A DNA stretch of 64,000 bases from CAVVIG01 sp050249955 (GCA_050249955.1 JBFWPN010000011.1:157701-221700); one strand, 5' to 3'; positions 27,869 to 39,007 are shown, counted from the stretch's first letter. Notes: generated by a model from the letters alone, not told the origin. Numbers and translations are program-made.

Positions 27869-27898
27869 TTGACTTGGCTTCGGCCGCCCCCCTATGAT
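27869..27898 (+). promoter_or_regulatory. Sigma70-type promoter for the secreted-protein gene at 27943
   Basis: TTGACT and TATGAT are separated by 18 bp, 45 bp before the ATG. A purine-rich GGAGAAG ribosome site lies in the short leader. The rest of the 268-bp gap back to glgC shows no gene. Confidence 0.55.
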
Positions 27899-27942
27899 TG
27901 GCTGTTTTCGTGTTACCGATTTCTTATTGGAGAAGACCGAAT

Positions 27943-28866
27943 ATGGTGATTCGGCGACGTGCACTCGCCCTCGCTTCCGCAGCTTTCCTTCTCGTCGCGG
28001 CGACCGCGTCGTCCGTGGCCGCGCAGCCGCGCCCGCTTACCAAGGACGAAGAGCGGGAGGCGAAGGCTGTCACCAAGGCGCTCGGCGATGCCCAGCAGGG
28101 CAAGCCGGTGACCAACGACCTCGGGCTGACCTTCGTGCGGGCCGACGCCCTCCAGGCCCAGGCCGACAAGAACATCATGGCCTTCGGCCTGACGCTGGAC
28201 CCCGCGAAGGCGCCGTCGGGCAAGATCTTCATGATCTGGCGCGTGTTCCCGGAGGGGTTCGATCCGAAGGACAAGAAGCTCGCCCCGGTCTTCGAGAGCT
28301 TCAGCAGTGCGACGCTGGAAGGGCAGCCGCCGTTCCTCGGTCGGCTGATCCTCGCGCCCGCCGGCAAGTTCGAGGTGATCATCGGCGCGCATGAACTCGT
28401 GGAGGGCAAGGCCAGCAAGGCGCCGGTGTCGGTGCTTCGCCACACGGTCGAGGTGCCTGCGCTGACGGGCGGCAACTTCATGGTCTCCGGCCTCTACCTG
28501 TTCCGCGCCCGCAAGTACGAAACCCCGCTCGCCGACATCATGGAGCACCCGTACGGCACGCCGGAGGAGGAGAGCCTCCCGCTGGACAACCCCACGCTGA
28601 CCAAGGCCGAGGGGTTGCGCGTCAACGGCATGGTGTTCAACGCGACCGGTCGCGTGAGCGTCGAGTACGTCGCCTACAAGGACGGGGCAACCGAGCCGTT
28701 CAAGCGCTGGGCCGCCGCCGAGATCGATCCTGCCCGCCAGGGGATTCCCGACCGCGTGCCGTTGACCGACTTCGAGCCCGGCAAGTACCGCCTCGAGATG
28801 AAGCTGACCGACAAGGGCTCGAACAAGACCCTGACCGAGTCGCTCTCGTTCTCGGTTGCGCCGTAG
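27943..28866 (+). CDS. Secreted protein of unknown function (paralogue A)
   Basis: A 307-residue protein with a clear signal peptide (MVIRRRALALASAAFLLVAA, cleavage near AAQ). The mature part begins with a Lys/Glu-rich helix and continues as beta-rich sequence with two Ig-like or sandwich-like halves. The final segment FEPGKYRLEMKLTDKGSNKT resembles the C-terminal domain seen in acidobacterial GWxTD and VWA-type secreted proteins. Its neighbour at 28982-29992 has the same opening and the same closing block, so they are a tandem duplication. The ATG was chosen because it starts the signal peptide. Confidence 0.8.
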   Translation: MVIRRRALALASAAFLLVAATASSVAAQPRPLTKDEEREAKAVTKALGDAQQGKPVTNDLGLTFVRADALQAQADKNIMAFGLTLDPAKAPSGKIFMIWRVFPEGFDPKDKKLAPVFESFSSATLEGQPPFLGRLILAPAGKFEVIIGAHELVEGKASKAPVSVLRHTVEVPALTGGNFMVSGLYLFRARKYETPLADIMEHPYGTPEEESLPLDNPTLTKAEGLRVNGMVFNATGRVSVEYVAYKDGATEPFKRWAAAEIDPARQGIPDRVPLTDFEPGKYRLEMKLTDKGSNKTLTESLSFSVAP

Positions 28867-28981
28867 CCTCAGGTTCCGTCCGATTCCGGACCATGCCGGC
28901 GTGCCAGCCCGAGAGGGGGGCTCGCCGGCGTGGCTGCCGAAGGGAGCCGGCGGTGGTGCCCTTCGTGGAGTGAAGTGTTCG

Positions 28982-29992
28982 ATGGTGATACGGCGACCTG
29001 TTCTCGCCCTCGCGTCCGCCGCGCTCCTGCTCGCGTCCCTCGTGTCTGCGCAGCCCGCCGAACAGGCCCGCAAGCTGAGCAACGACGAGAAGAAGGAGCT
29101 GCAGGTCATCACCACCCTTCTGGCCGCGCCGCAGCCGCCGGCCAACGACCTGGCACTCGCCTGGGTCGGCAGCGATCTTCTCAAGGCCCAGGGCAACAAG
29201 GAATACGTACCGTTCACAATCGCCCTCGACCCGTCCAGGCTCACCGGCCGGACGATCGGTCTCTATTGGCGGGTGGTCTCGAAGACCGCACCTCCTCCGG
29301 ACCCGAAGGCGAAGAAGGACGAGCGGGCCCCGCTCTACGCATTCGAGAATTTCCATGTGGTCGACGTGGAGCCGGGCGGCACGCTGAAGCTGAGCCGCTC
29401 GTTCGTCGTGCCCCCGGGCGACTACGACCTCTACGTTGTGGCCAAGGAGCCCGAGCCGAAGAAGAAGAGCGACGGTCCCGCCAGGGCCGGCGTCCTCCGG
29501 CAGGCCATTTCTGTGCCGGACCTCTGGAACGGCGAGCTGACCACCAGTTCCGTGATCGTGGCCGAGCGCATCGATCCGCTGCCCGCGCCCCTCACGCCGT
29601 TGCAGCAGGAGGAGCGTCCGTACGCCCTGGGCAACATGGAAATCGAGCCGGCCGCTGGCACCCGGTTCGCCAAGAAGAACGAGCTGACGGTCTTCCTGTT
29701 GATCTATAACGCTCGCGTGGACGCCTCGAACGCCCCGGACGTCGTGGTGGAGTACAACTTCTACAACGTGGCCAATGGGTCCGAGAAGTTCTTCAACAAG
29801 ACCAACCCGCAGGCCCTGAATGCCCAGACGCTGCAGCCCGGCTTCGACGTGGCCAGCGGCATGACCAACGGCCAGACCATCCCGCTGGCGTCGTTCCCCG
29901 AGGGCGACTACCGGATGGAAATCAAGATCACCGACAAGCTCGCGACCAGGTCGATCACGCGCGACGTGAAGTTCACGGTCACCGGTTCGTAA
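28982..29992 (+). CDS. Secreted protein of unknown function (paralogue B)
   Basis: A 336-residue paralogue of the preceding gene. It shares the MVIRRPVLALASAALLLA signal peptide, a KLSNDEKKELQ opening helix, an NDLALAWVGSDLLKAQG block and the closing FPEGDYRMEIKITDK segment. It is longer by a Lys/Pro-rich linker (PEPKKKSDGPA, about 153-163). The ATG at 28982 begins the signal peptide and follows GGAGTG at suitable spacing. It lies between its paralogue and a beta-barrel protein on the same strand, suggesting an envelope-associated unit. Confidence 0.82.
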   Translation: MVIRRPVLALASAALLLASLVSAQPAEQARKLSNDEKKELQVITTLLAAPQPPANDLALAWVGSDLLKAQGNKEYVPFTIALDPSRLTGRTIGLYWRVVSKTAPPPDPKAKKDERAPLYAFENFHVVDVEPGGTLKLSRSFVVPPGDYDLYVVAKEPEPKKKSDGPARAGVLRQAISVPDLWNGELTTSSVIVAERIDPLPAPLTPLQQEERPYALGNMEIEPAAGTRFAKKNELTVFLLIYNARVDASNAPDVVVEYNFYNVANGSEKFFNKTNPQALNAQTLQPGFDVASGMTNGQTIPLASFPEGDYRMEIKITDKLATRSITRDVKFTVTGS

Positions 29993-30036
29993 ACGAAGAT
30001 CGGCGGACGCCCCGGGCGTGCCGCGGTTCTGGACAC

Positions 30037-31962
30037 ATGGCAGGAGCAACCAGCGTTCTGGCGTCGGCGGCTGTCGGCAGCCTCTTGGTTGTGGGAACGG
30101 CTACGGGAGCCCTCGCACAGGGGACTCCGCGACCGGCCGCCTCGCCGGCTGTACGCCCGGCCTCCGCCGCCGCGTCCGGCGGAATCGCCGGAGTCGTGCT
30201 GGACGAGCGCGGCACGCCGGTGCAGCATGTGGTGGTCTCCGCTCTCGGCGCCGTCACGACGCTGGCGGTCACCGACGCCGACGGTCGTTTCGAGTTCGGC
30301 ACGCTCGTGCCGGGCCCCTACCTGCTCCGGGCACACCTGCCGGGGTTCGTCGCACCCCGGGCGCAGGTCATCGAGGTGAGCCCGAGCGCCCGGACGACGT
30401 CGCGCATTGCGCTCCGCCGCGAACGGGCCACGCCAATCCTTGCCGCCGGCATCGGCGGTGAATTCGGAACGCAGACCGCCGCGCCAGTACCTGCTGCCGC
30501 GCCTGCCGGGACAGCGGCCACGGCCGCGCCCGATGACGAAGAGAACCACACGGAAACGGCCTGGCGCATCCGCCACGGCCGGCGCGGCATCCTGAAGGAC
30601 GCGCGGCTCCCTGATGTGCTCCTCGCCGAGGCCGATGCGGACGCGGACGATGACGCGTCCATTCTCGAGCAGCTGGCCGGCACCTCCGGCCGCGTGGTCA
30701 GCCTGTTTGCCGATGCGCCGATTTCGGGCCAGGTCAACCTGCTCACCTCCGGCTCGTTCGACTCGCCCCAGCAGCTCTTCTCCACCGACACGGTCGCCCG
30801 AAACATCGCCAACGTGCGCCTCGGGGCACCGGCCGGTGAGCGGGCCGACTGGAACGTGGCCGGCGCCCTCACGCAGGCCGACATCTCGTCGTGGGTGGTC
30901 AGCGGCGCCTACTCGATGCGTGCCCCGGCCCGTCATCGCTACGACCTGGGCATGAGCTACAGCACCCAGCGGTACGACGGCGGCAACCCGCTGGCCCTGC
31001 GCGAAGTGGCTGACGGCAGCCGCAATGTGGGCACGGTCTACGCGTACGACAGCTTTGCCGTGACGTCGTCCACCACGCTGGCCTTCGGCGGCGAGTACGC
31101 CCGGTACGACTACCTGACCGGCCGCTCGCTGCTCAGCCCGCGGCTCGCGGTGACGCTCACGCCGGCTGCCCGCACCCGCATCACCGGGTCGGTGTCGCGC
31201 AAGGCGCTCGCACCAGGGGCGGAGGAGTTCCTGCCCCCGGGTGACGCCGGCATCTGGCTCCCCCCGCAGCGGACATTCTCGTCGCTGAATCCCCGGGCCG
31301 GCCTCACCGCCGAACGCACGCTCGCCACCAGCGTCGGCCTGGAACGCGACCTCGGCCTGTCGACGCTGGCGGTCCGCACCTTCCGCCAGCGGGTCAGCGA
31401 CCAGCTCGTCACCGTGTTCGGCGCGGAGGTGCACGGCCAGCCGGCCGCCAAGATCGGTCACTACCTGGTCGGCAACGCCGGGACGCTCGACACCCAGGGT
31501 GTCAGCGCCGAGTTCCGGGCTGTGATCGCCAGCCGCGTGCATGGCTCCGTGCAGTACTCCGTCGCGCGCGGACAGTTCGTGCAGGCCGGCCGCGACACCC
31601 TGATGGTGCTCGCGCCGCTGGGCGCCTCGACCGAACGACAGACGATTCAGGACGTCACGGCCAGAATCCAGACCGACGTACCCGAAACGTCGACGCGGGT
31701 CTTGATGATCTACCGGCTCAGCAACGGATTCGCCCGCAATGTCTCCCCCACGAGCGGGATCCAGCGTGGCATCGACAGCCGTTTCGACGTGCAGATCCGC
31801 CAGTCACTTCCCTTCATGAACTTCAGCAGTGCACGTTGGGAGATGCTGCTCGCGGTCCGTAACTTCTTCCGCGATGCCGCCTGCGACCAGTCCTTCTACG
31901 ACGAACTCTTCGTCGTCCGCCCACCGAAGCGGATCGTCGGTGGTGTCACCCTGCACTTCTAG
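30037..31962 (+). CDS. Outer-membrane beta-barrel protein with carboxypeptidase-regulatory-like domain
   Basis: A 641-residue protein. A signal peptide (about 1-28) leads into a carboxypeptidase-regulatory-like fold with GGIAGVVLDERGTPVQHVVV and VTDADGRFEFGTLVPGPYLL (about 48-97). An Ala/Pro linker follows, then amphipathic beta strands up to a C-terminal Phe (TLHF), the usual barrel-assembly signal. It resembles the TonB-dependent receptor-like proteins of Acidobacteriota but is much shorter, and no full plug domain is apparent. A segment with alternating Asp/Ala (LAEADADADDDAS) precedes the barrel. Ligand unknown. The 31963-32141 gap contains a short palindromic stretch (ATCCAATTTATCGGAT) but nothing I can assign. 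Confidence 0.78.
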   Translation: MAGATSVLASAAVGSLLVVGTATGALAQGTPRPAASPAVRPASAAASGGIAGVVLDERGTPVQHVVVSALGAVTTLAVTDADGRFEFGTLVPGPYLLRAHLPGFVAPRAQVIEVSPSARTTSRIALRRERATPILAAGIGGEFGTQTAAPVPAAAPAGTAATAAPDDEENHTETAWRIRHGRRGILKDARLPDVLLAEADADADDDASILEQLAGTSGRVVSLFADAPISGQVNLLTSGSFDSPQQLFSTDTVARNIANVRLGAPAGERADWNVAGALTQADISSWVVSGAYSMRAPARHRYDLGMSYSTQRYDGGNPLALREVADGSRNVGTVYAYDSFAVTSSTTLAFGGEYARYDYLTGRSLLSPRLAVTLTPAARTRITGSVSRKALAPGAEEFLPPGDAGIWLPPQRTFSSLNPRAGLTAERTLATSVGLERDLGLSTLAVRTFRQRVSDQLVTVFGAEVHGQPAAKIGHYLVGNAGTLDTQGVSAEFRAVIASRVHGSVQYSVARGQFVQAGRDTLMVLAPLGASTERQTIQDVTARIQTDVPETSTRVLMIYRLSNGFARNVSPTSGIQRGIDSRFDVQIRQSLPFMNFSSARWEMLLAVRNFFRDAACDQSFYDELFVVRPPKRIVGGVTLHF

Positions 31963-32141
31963 GACAACGGCCGGTCATCCAATTTATCGGATGGCCTGAC
32001 CGAAATTCCGAAGTTCATTGGTTTTCGGCCAATTTCCGCCCAGAAAGTGCACACCCCGTTCGCCACTGCAGCCCTAGGATGTGACGATACGCGACGTGTC
32101 TGTCGGTTGAGTCACCGGTGAGACCGTCCATTCCTGACGCG

Positions 32142-35117
32142 ATGGCGATTTCACCCGTTCCCTTCCCGGCTCACGACGAGCGCTACCGCTCGTCCGGCCC
32201 CTTCCGGCCAGAGGTGCCGGAACCGGCGTGGCGTGCCTGGGTGAGGCCCGTCTTCATCGTGGCCGTCGTCGCGGTCCTGGTGACGCTCGGGATTGCGAAC
32301 ATCGCGATGCGCGCGAAGTGGCACGAGGTGGAGGACGGGGTTCTCTGGGGTGCGCGTGCTGAGGGGGTGACCGCCATCGAGGTGGCGGTCGATTCGCCGG
32401 CGGCCGCCTCTGGCGTCCGTCCGGGCGACGTGCTGCTCGCGGTGAACGGTGTGCCGGTCGAGTCGCCGGCCGACGTGGTCGAGTACCAGCATCAGGGCAT
32501 CGCCGGCACCCGCCTGTCGTACACGCTGCTGCGGATCGGCAGCCAGGAGGCGCTCGAGGTCTCGCTTGCGCAGGCCAATCGTCCCGCCTCGATGTACTTC
32601 GTGCTCGCTGGCGTCGGGCTGTTCACGCTGCTCGTCGGCGCGTCGGTCCGCCTGCGGCGTCCGCGCGACCAGGCCACCCTGCACTTTTTCTGGCTCTGTG
32701 TCGCGTTCTTCGGTGCCTTCACGTTCTCGTTCAACGGCCCGTTCGACCGGCTGGACTGGACCTTCTACTGGGGCGACGCCGTGGCCATGGCGTTGCTGCC
32801 GCCGCTCCTCCTGCACTTCACGCTGGTCTTCCCGGAGCGCCCGTGGAACCGCGGGTCCCGGTCGCGCCGCCCGTTCGTGCGCCTCCTGCCGGCGATGTAC
32901 CTGCCGGCCTTCGTCCTCGGTGCGGCGCGGATTGCCGCCGTGTCGCGCGGATCATCGGACGGCGCCCTGCTCTCGCGCACCCTCGACCTGCTCGATCGCC
33001 TCGAACCGGTCTACCTCCTCGTCTGCGCCATAGCCGCGATCGTCGTGCTGGCGCGGGGCTTCGGCGAGATCACGTCGCTGACGGGCCGGCGCCAGCTTCG
33101 CTGGATTGCCTGGGGATCCGTGCTGGGCGTCGGGCCGTACGCCCTCTTCTACGCGCTGCCCTGGGCCTTCGGCATGAACCCCCCGCTGGCACTGCAGCTC
33201 ACGGCGGTGCCGCTCGGCCTCGTGCCGCTCGCGTTCGCGTCGGCCATCGTGCGGTACCGGCTCCGCGACGTCGAGGTCATCATCAAGCGCGGACTCGCCT
33301 ACACGGCCTTCCTCGGAGCCAGCGGGCTGCTCTACCTCGCGATGCGGAAGTCCGTGGGCTTCGTGTTCGCCGATGAGAGCGATCCGCACAACTGGGTGGT
33401 GGCCGCGCTCGCCACGATCGTGGTGGTGCTGCTCGCGCAGCCGGTGAAGGATGCCGTGCAGAACGCGCTCGACCGCGTGTTCTACCGCGACCGCTACGAC
33501 TACCGACGCGCGCTCGTCGGTTTCGCACGCGACCTCAATGCCGACCTCGACGTCGTGCGCCTGAGCCAGCGGCTGGTCACCCGCGTGGTCGAGACCCTGG
33601 TGGTCGACCAGATGGCCCTGATGCTGGCGGACGAGCGGCTCGGCGACTTCCGTTCGATCGGCGACTTCGGCTTCCAGCAGGACGTGCCGCACCTCTGTCG
33701 GTCGTCGTCATTCGTGCCGCGGCTCGACACGAACCACACGATCGCACTGGACGATCCGATCGCCGCCGCACGGTTCGACGCCGAGGAGGTCGAGTTCTGG
33801 CGCGACCATGGCATCTACTACTTCGTGCCGTGCGTCTTCGAAGGCGCGGCCATTGCCGTCCTCGCCCTGGGCCGGAAGGAGTCCGACGAACCCTTCAACA
33901 GCGAGGACCTGGCGCTGCTGTCCGCCGTCGCCGGGCAGGTGGCGACCGCCATCGAGAACGGCCGCCTGTACCGTCAGCTCCACCTCAAGGCCGAGGAGCT
34001 CGGGCGGATGCGCGAGTTCAACGAGAACATCCTCGAGTCGCTGGACGACGGCCTGGTGGTGTTCGACGAGCAGGAGCAGATCATCCGCTGGAACCACGCG
34101 CTCGAGTCGTTCTACGGGGTCACCCGCGCCGAGGCGGTGGGGCGCCGCCTGCAGGACGTGTTCGACGAGGAGTTCGTCGGGGCGCTGAAGGCCGCGCGCG
34201 ACGAGAACCCGCTGGGAGCCACGCTGTTCAAGGTGCCGCTCCAGGGTCGGACGTCGGCCGATGAGGATGAGTCCTCCTCGTCGCCGAGGCTCCTGGTGAA
34301 CGCCACGGTCGTGCCCCTGCAGTCGCACTCCGGGTCGGACAGTGTGGACGGCACCATTCTCCTGCTGGAGAACGTCACCGACCGGGTGCGGCTCGAGGAA
34401 CAGCTGCAGATCTCGGAGAAGATGGCCTCCATCGGCCTGCTGGCGGCGGGCGTGGCGCACGAGGTGAACACGCCGCTGACCGGCATCTCGAGCTACACCC
34501 AGATGCTGCTCGAGAACGCGGATGCCGCCGATCCGCGCACCCAGATCCTCGAGAAGATCGAGCGCCAGACCTTCAGGGCGGCCAAGATCGTCAATGGCCT
34601 GCTGACCCTCTCGCGGCCGGGCACGCCTGGCGGCGAGCGTTCGCAGGTCGACCTCAACGCCGTCGTCAACGATGTCTACTCGCTGCTGGAGCACCAGTTC
34701 GAAGCCGGCCGGATCAAGGTCCGCCGCGAGCTGGCGCAGGAGCCGCTCCTGGTGATGGCCATCGAGCACCAGCTGCAGCAGGTGTTCCTCAACCTGTTCC
34801 TCAACGCCCGCGACGCCATGCCGAGGGGCGGCTGGCTCACGGTCTCGACCCGCACCGACGGCACGTCGGCGCTCGTGGAGGTGGCCGACACCGGGTCCGG
34901 TATCCCGCCCGAGCAGCTCGCGCGCATCTACGATCCGTTCTTCACCACCAAGGCCATCGGGCGCGGCACGGGCCTTGGGCTGTCCATCTCCTACGGCATC
35001 GTCCGCGAGCACGACGGCACGATCCGCTGCGACAGCGCGGTTGGCCAGGGGACCCGGTTCACGCTCAGCCTGCCCACCCTGGCCCTGCCGGCCCGCCGCA
35101 GCGCGGTCCGGACATAG
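32142..35117 (+). CDS. Membrane sensor histidine kinase: PDZ, polytopic region, GAF, PAS, HisKA, HATPase
   Basis: A ~991-residue kinase. A TM segment (about 35-52) and a periplasmic PDZ domain (AAASGVRPGDVLLAVNGVPV, about 85-104) are followed by seven or so TM segments to about residue 390. A cytoplasmic GAF-like domain (about 450-610) and a PAS domain (LDDGLVVFDEQEQIIRWNHA, about 635) come next. The HisKA box is AAGVAHEVNTPLTGI, with N and G boxes LFLNARDAMPRGG, DTGSGIPPEQLARI and GTGLGLSISYGI. The downstream NtrC-type regulator is 23 bp away and is the obvious partner. The ATG at 32142 was chosen; an in-frame GTG at 32118 is an alternative. Confidence 0.9.
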   Translation: MAISPVPFPAHDERYRSSGPFRPEVPEPAWRAWVRPVFIVAVVAVLVTLGIANIAMRAKWHEVEDGVLWGARAEGVTAIEVAVDSPAAASGVRPGDVLLAVNGVPVESPADVVEYQHQGIAGTRLSYTLLRIGSQEALEVSLAQANRPASMYFVLAGVGLFTLLVGASVRLRRPRDQATLHFFWLCVAFFGAFTFSFNGPFDRLDWTFYWGDAVAMALLPPLLLHFTLVFPERPWNRGSRSRRPFVRLLPAMYLPAFVLGAARIAAVSRGSSDGALLSRTLDLLDRLEPVYLLVCAIAAIVVLARGFGEITSLTGRRQLRWIAWGSVLGVGPYALFYALPWAFGMNPPLALQLTAVPLGLVPLAFASAIVRYRLRDVEVIIKRGLAYTAFLGASGLLYLAMRKSVGFVFADESDPHNWVVAALATIVVVLLAQPVKDAVQNALDRVFYRDRYDYRRALVGFARDLNADLDVVRLSQRLVTRVVETLVVDQMALMLADERLGDFRSIGDFGFQQDVPHLCRSSSFVPRLDTNHTIALDDPIAAARFDAEEVEFWRDHGIYYFVPCVFEGAAIAVLALGRKESDEPFNSEDLALLSAVAGQVATAIENGRLYRQLHLKAEELGRMREFNENILESLDDGLVVFDEQEQIIRWNHALESFYGVTRAEAVGRRLQDVFDEEFVGALKAARDENPLGATLFKVPLQGRTSADEDESSSSPRLLVNATVVPLQSHSGSDSVDGTILLLENVTDRVRLEEQLQISEKMASIGLLAAGVAHEVNTPLTGISSYTQMLLENADAADPRTQILEKIERQTFRAAKIVNGLLTLSRPGTPGGERSQVDLNAVVNDVYSLLEHQFEAGRIKVRRELAQEPLLVMAIEHQLQQVFLNLFLNARDAMPRGGWLTVSTRTDGTSALVEVADTGSGIPPEQLARIYDPFFTTKAIGRGTGLGLSISYGIVREHDGTIRCDSAVGQGTRFTLSLPTLALPARRSAVRT

Positions 35118-35140
35118 CACCGGCGGACGCTTCGACCCTC

Positions 35141-36580
<1,440 letters not shown>

Positions 36581-36611
36581 GCGGGCGGGCGCGGCGACCG
36601 GCGACCGAAGG

Positions 36612-37928
36612 CTATCGCGCGTTGCGGACCTTGGCGAACACGCGCTCGTACTTGCCGAGCACGACATCCCAGCGGTAGTTCTTCCGCACGTAGTCCCGTC
36701 CGTTGCGGCCCATCGCCGCCCGCAGCCGCCCGTCCGCGAACAGCAGCTTCAGGCATTCCACGAACTCGTCGCGGTCGGCGTACCAGAGGCCACCGTTGCT
36801 GCGGACGCAGTGCTCGACCAGGACTTCGCTCCTCGCGTTCACGAGTACCGGGGTGCCGACAGCCATGGCCTCGAGCGCCAGCAGCGACAGGCTTTCGTAG
36901 GGTGACGGGCACACCACGACCGTCGCGGCCTCGAGCGCCTGGGTGCGCTCGATCTCGCTGAGCAGGCCGGCGAAGCGGACCGAGGGGTCCTCGGGCAGCG
37001 ACATGAGCTTGGCGCCCATGAGCGCAAGGGTCCCCTCGCCGCCCTCCTTCACGTAGGTGCCGAAGTACTCGAGCAGTTCCTCGCACCCCTTGCCCGGATC
37101 GATGCGGCCGCCGTACAGGGCGAAGGGGCCGTGAATGCGGTGCCGCCGACGGAAGACGGCGCCCCGGGCCGTGAGATGCGACGGGAACTCGCGGGCCGAC
37201 GGCTCGTCGTCTGGCGCGGCTTCATCGACCGCTGCCGCAGGCTCCGCCCCGGCGTCCTGGCCGGCGACGGGCGCCTCGTCCTCGGTCCGCTCCGGCATCC
37301 GCGGATAGGGCTGCTGCTGCGGGATGTCGATCCCCACGCCGACGAGTTCCTCGAGCAGTGGACGGTCCGGGAACTGCTGCTGCACGAACTGGCGCTCCGC
37401 GTCGGTGAGGTAGAAGATCGCCGCGGGCTTCGTGAAGACGTCCTTGTAGATGTCCAGGTAGATCGCCGGCTCGTCGTGCGCGGTCGACACCAGGATGCTC
37501 CGGCCAGGGTTCACCTCGAGGCCGAGGACGGTGGTGGCGTACAGGTACGTGAAGAAGATGATGACGTCGTACTGCTGGTGCTGGCGCTTGAGGTGCTCGA
37601 TGAGCGCCGGGCACCAGGGGCCCTGCTGCTTGAGCCACTCCATCTCGTCAGCGCGCGTGTGCGGGTTGTTGTAGATCCAGTCCGAGTACGCGTTGAACGA
37701 CTCGGTGTCGCGCGTCCGGGTGCATGCGAAGCGCCGGATGTTGACCCCCCGCACGCGGTCGGTGCCCTCGGGATACTCGTTCTTCCAGGTGACGTAGTCG
37801 CGCGCGCAGGTGGTGAGGACATCGACCTCGTGCTGCGTCGAGAGCCGCTCGGCGACCAGTCGACAGAGCTGCTCGGAGCCGCCGAGAACTTCGGCGCCAT
37901 AGCGCTGGATGACGAAGGCTAGTTTCAT
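36612..37928 (-). CDS. Glycosyltransferase, GT4-like
   Basis: A 438-residue GT-B enzyme beginning LAFVIQRYGAEVLGGSEQL (N-terminal Rossmann fold). The C-terminal domain has ALYGGRIDPGKGCEELLEYF and the EX7E-type motif YESLSLLALEAMAVGTPVLVN. Between the halves (about 205-250) is an acidic, Ala-rich insert absent from the homologue at 40206. It overlaps the preceding glycosyltransferase gene by four bases (ATGA) and is the last gene of the operon. It is similar in architecture to the GT4 protein three genes upstream. Sugar specificity unknown. Confidence 0.9.
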   Translation of the reverse strand: MKLAFVIQRYGAEVLGGSEQLCRLVAERLSTQHEVDVLTTCARDYVTWKNEYPEGTDRVRGVNIRRFACTRTRDTESFNAYSDWIYNNPHTRADEMEWLKQQGPWCPALIEHLKRQHQQYDVIIFFTYLYATTVLGLEVNPGRSILVSTAHDEPAIYLDIYKDVFTKPAAIFYLTDAERQFVQQQFPDRPLLEELVGVGIDIPQQQPYPRMPERTEDEAPVAGQDAGAEPAAAVDEAAPDDEPSAREFPSHLTARGAVFRRRHRIHGPFALYGGRIDPGKGCEELLEYFGTYVKEGGEGTLALMGAKLMSLPEDPSVRFAGLLSEIERTQALEAATVVVCPSPYESLSLLALEAMAVGTPVLVNARSEVLVEHCVRSNGGLWYADRDEFVECLKLLFADGRLRAAMGRNGRDYVRKNYRWDVVLGKYERVFAKVRNAR

Positions 37929-39007
37929 GACGGGTAGCTGCCACCAGAGTATGCGAGGAGCGTCGAGAGCGCACCCTCGATTCGCGCATCGCCGAAGTCG
38001 GCCAGGCGCCGGCGCTGTCCGGCGATGACCGACGCCCGAAGGTCGTCGTCGAAGGTCAGGAGGCCGAGCAGTTCGGCGGCATGCTCCATGTCCTTCGGTG
38101 CGAACTGGACGCCGGCCCCGCCGAGCGTCTCGGGGACCGCCGCGGCCGAATAGGCCAGCACCGGGACATCGGCAGCCATCGCCTCGAGCAACGGTGCGCA
38201 GAAGCCCTCGTGCTCGCTGAGTGAGATGTAGACCGCCGCGTGCCGGTAGTACACCGCGAGGTCCTCGTCGGGCACCGGGCCCGTGAAGACGAAGCGGTCG
38301 CCGAGCAGGCGGAACTGCGCCATCATCGCGCGGATCGACTGGTAGTAGCGCGGCACGGCGTCGTGCTTGCCGACGAAGATGAAACGGTAGTAGGCGTCGA
38401 CGTAGCGCTTGTAGTGCTCGGCCAGCTTGAGGTGGTCCTCGATCTTCTTGTTGGGGGCGATGCGTCCCACGAACAGGAAGTTGACCAGGTCGTCGCTTTC
38501 CAGCACCTTCTCGAGCGCGGGCCGGCGGACCGGGTTGCGGATGCGTGACAGGTCCACGGCGAGCGGCAGCACACCGGTGGGGGCGAACCCCATCGCCTCG
38601 AGCTCGGACCGGTTGAACTCGGAGACGCCGAGCGCCAGGTCGACCCGTCCCACCAGCGAGGCCAGTTCCTGCCGGGCGAGCGAGGCGAGGCGGAAGAGCG
38701 CCGGCTCGTAGGGGGCGAAGAAGTGGGCCGGGGTCACGTTGTGGTACTGCAGGACCCTGCCGTGGCCGAGGCCGGCGAACGCCTCGGTCATCGGGGACGG
38801 CAGCGCGTAGTGGAAGATCGTCAGGTCGCCGCGCCGTGCGCCACCGTCCGAGAACGGGAGCACGTCACCCTGCAGGACGTCATCGATCGTGAGCGCGTAG
38901 ATCTCGGAGTCGTGCCCCATGGCGCGGAGCATGGCGCGCATCTTCCGGGCGCTGTCGCCGATCGCATCACCCTTGTGGGCCGCCGGCACCCACTGGTTGA
39001 CGATCAC
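37925..39007 (-). CDS. Glycosyltransferase, GT4-like
   Basis: A 360-residue GT-B enzyme starting at a GTG that overlaps the upstream gene's stop (GTGA). The N-terminal domain contains MIVNQWVPAAHKGDAIGD and YHNVTPAHFFAPYEP. The C-terminal domain has NFLFVGRIAPNKKIEDHL and SEHEGFCAPLLEAMAADVPV, the donor-site EX7E motif. The same NITP/NVTP block followed by FF/YF is in the next gene upstream, so the two are paralogues. It probably adds a sugar to a cell-surface glycan made by this operon. Confidence 0.9.
   Translation of the reverse strand: MIVNQWVPAAHKGDAIGDSARKMRAMLRAMGHDSEIYALTIDDVLQGDVLPFSDGGARRGDLTIFHYALPSPMTEAFAGLGHGRVLQYHNVTPAHFFAPYEPALFRLASLARQELASLVGRVDLALGVSEFNRSELEAMGFAPTGVLPLAVDLSRIRNPVRRPALEKVLESDDLVNFLFVGRIAPNKKIEDHLKLAEHYKRYVDAYYRFIFVGKHDAVPRYYQSIRAMMAQFRLLGDRFVFTGPVPDEDLAVYYRHAAVYISLSEHEGFCAPLLEAMAADVPVLAYSAAAVPETLGGAGVQFAPKDMEHAAELLGLLTFDDDLRASVIAGQRRRLADFGDARIEGALSTLLAYSGGSYPS

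Noticed and set aside
25278..27872. 864-residue plus-strand open frame opposite eno and glgC
   Set aside because: Spans two well-supported genes on the other strand; no recognisable domain.
32118..32118. GTG as the start of the PDZ sensor kinase
   Set aside because: Possible, but the ATG at 32142 is preferred; neither has a strong ribosome site, so this is left as an alternative.
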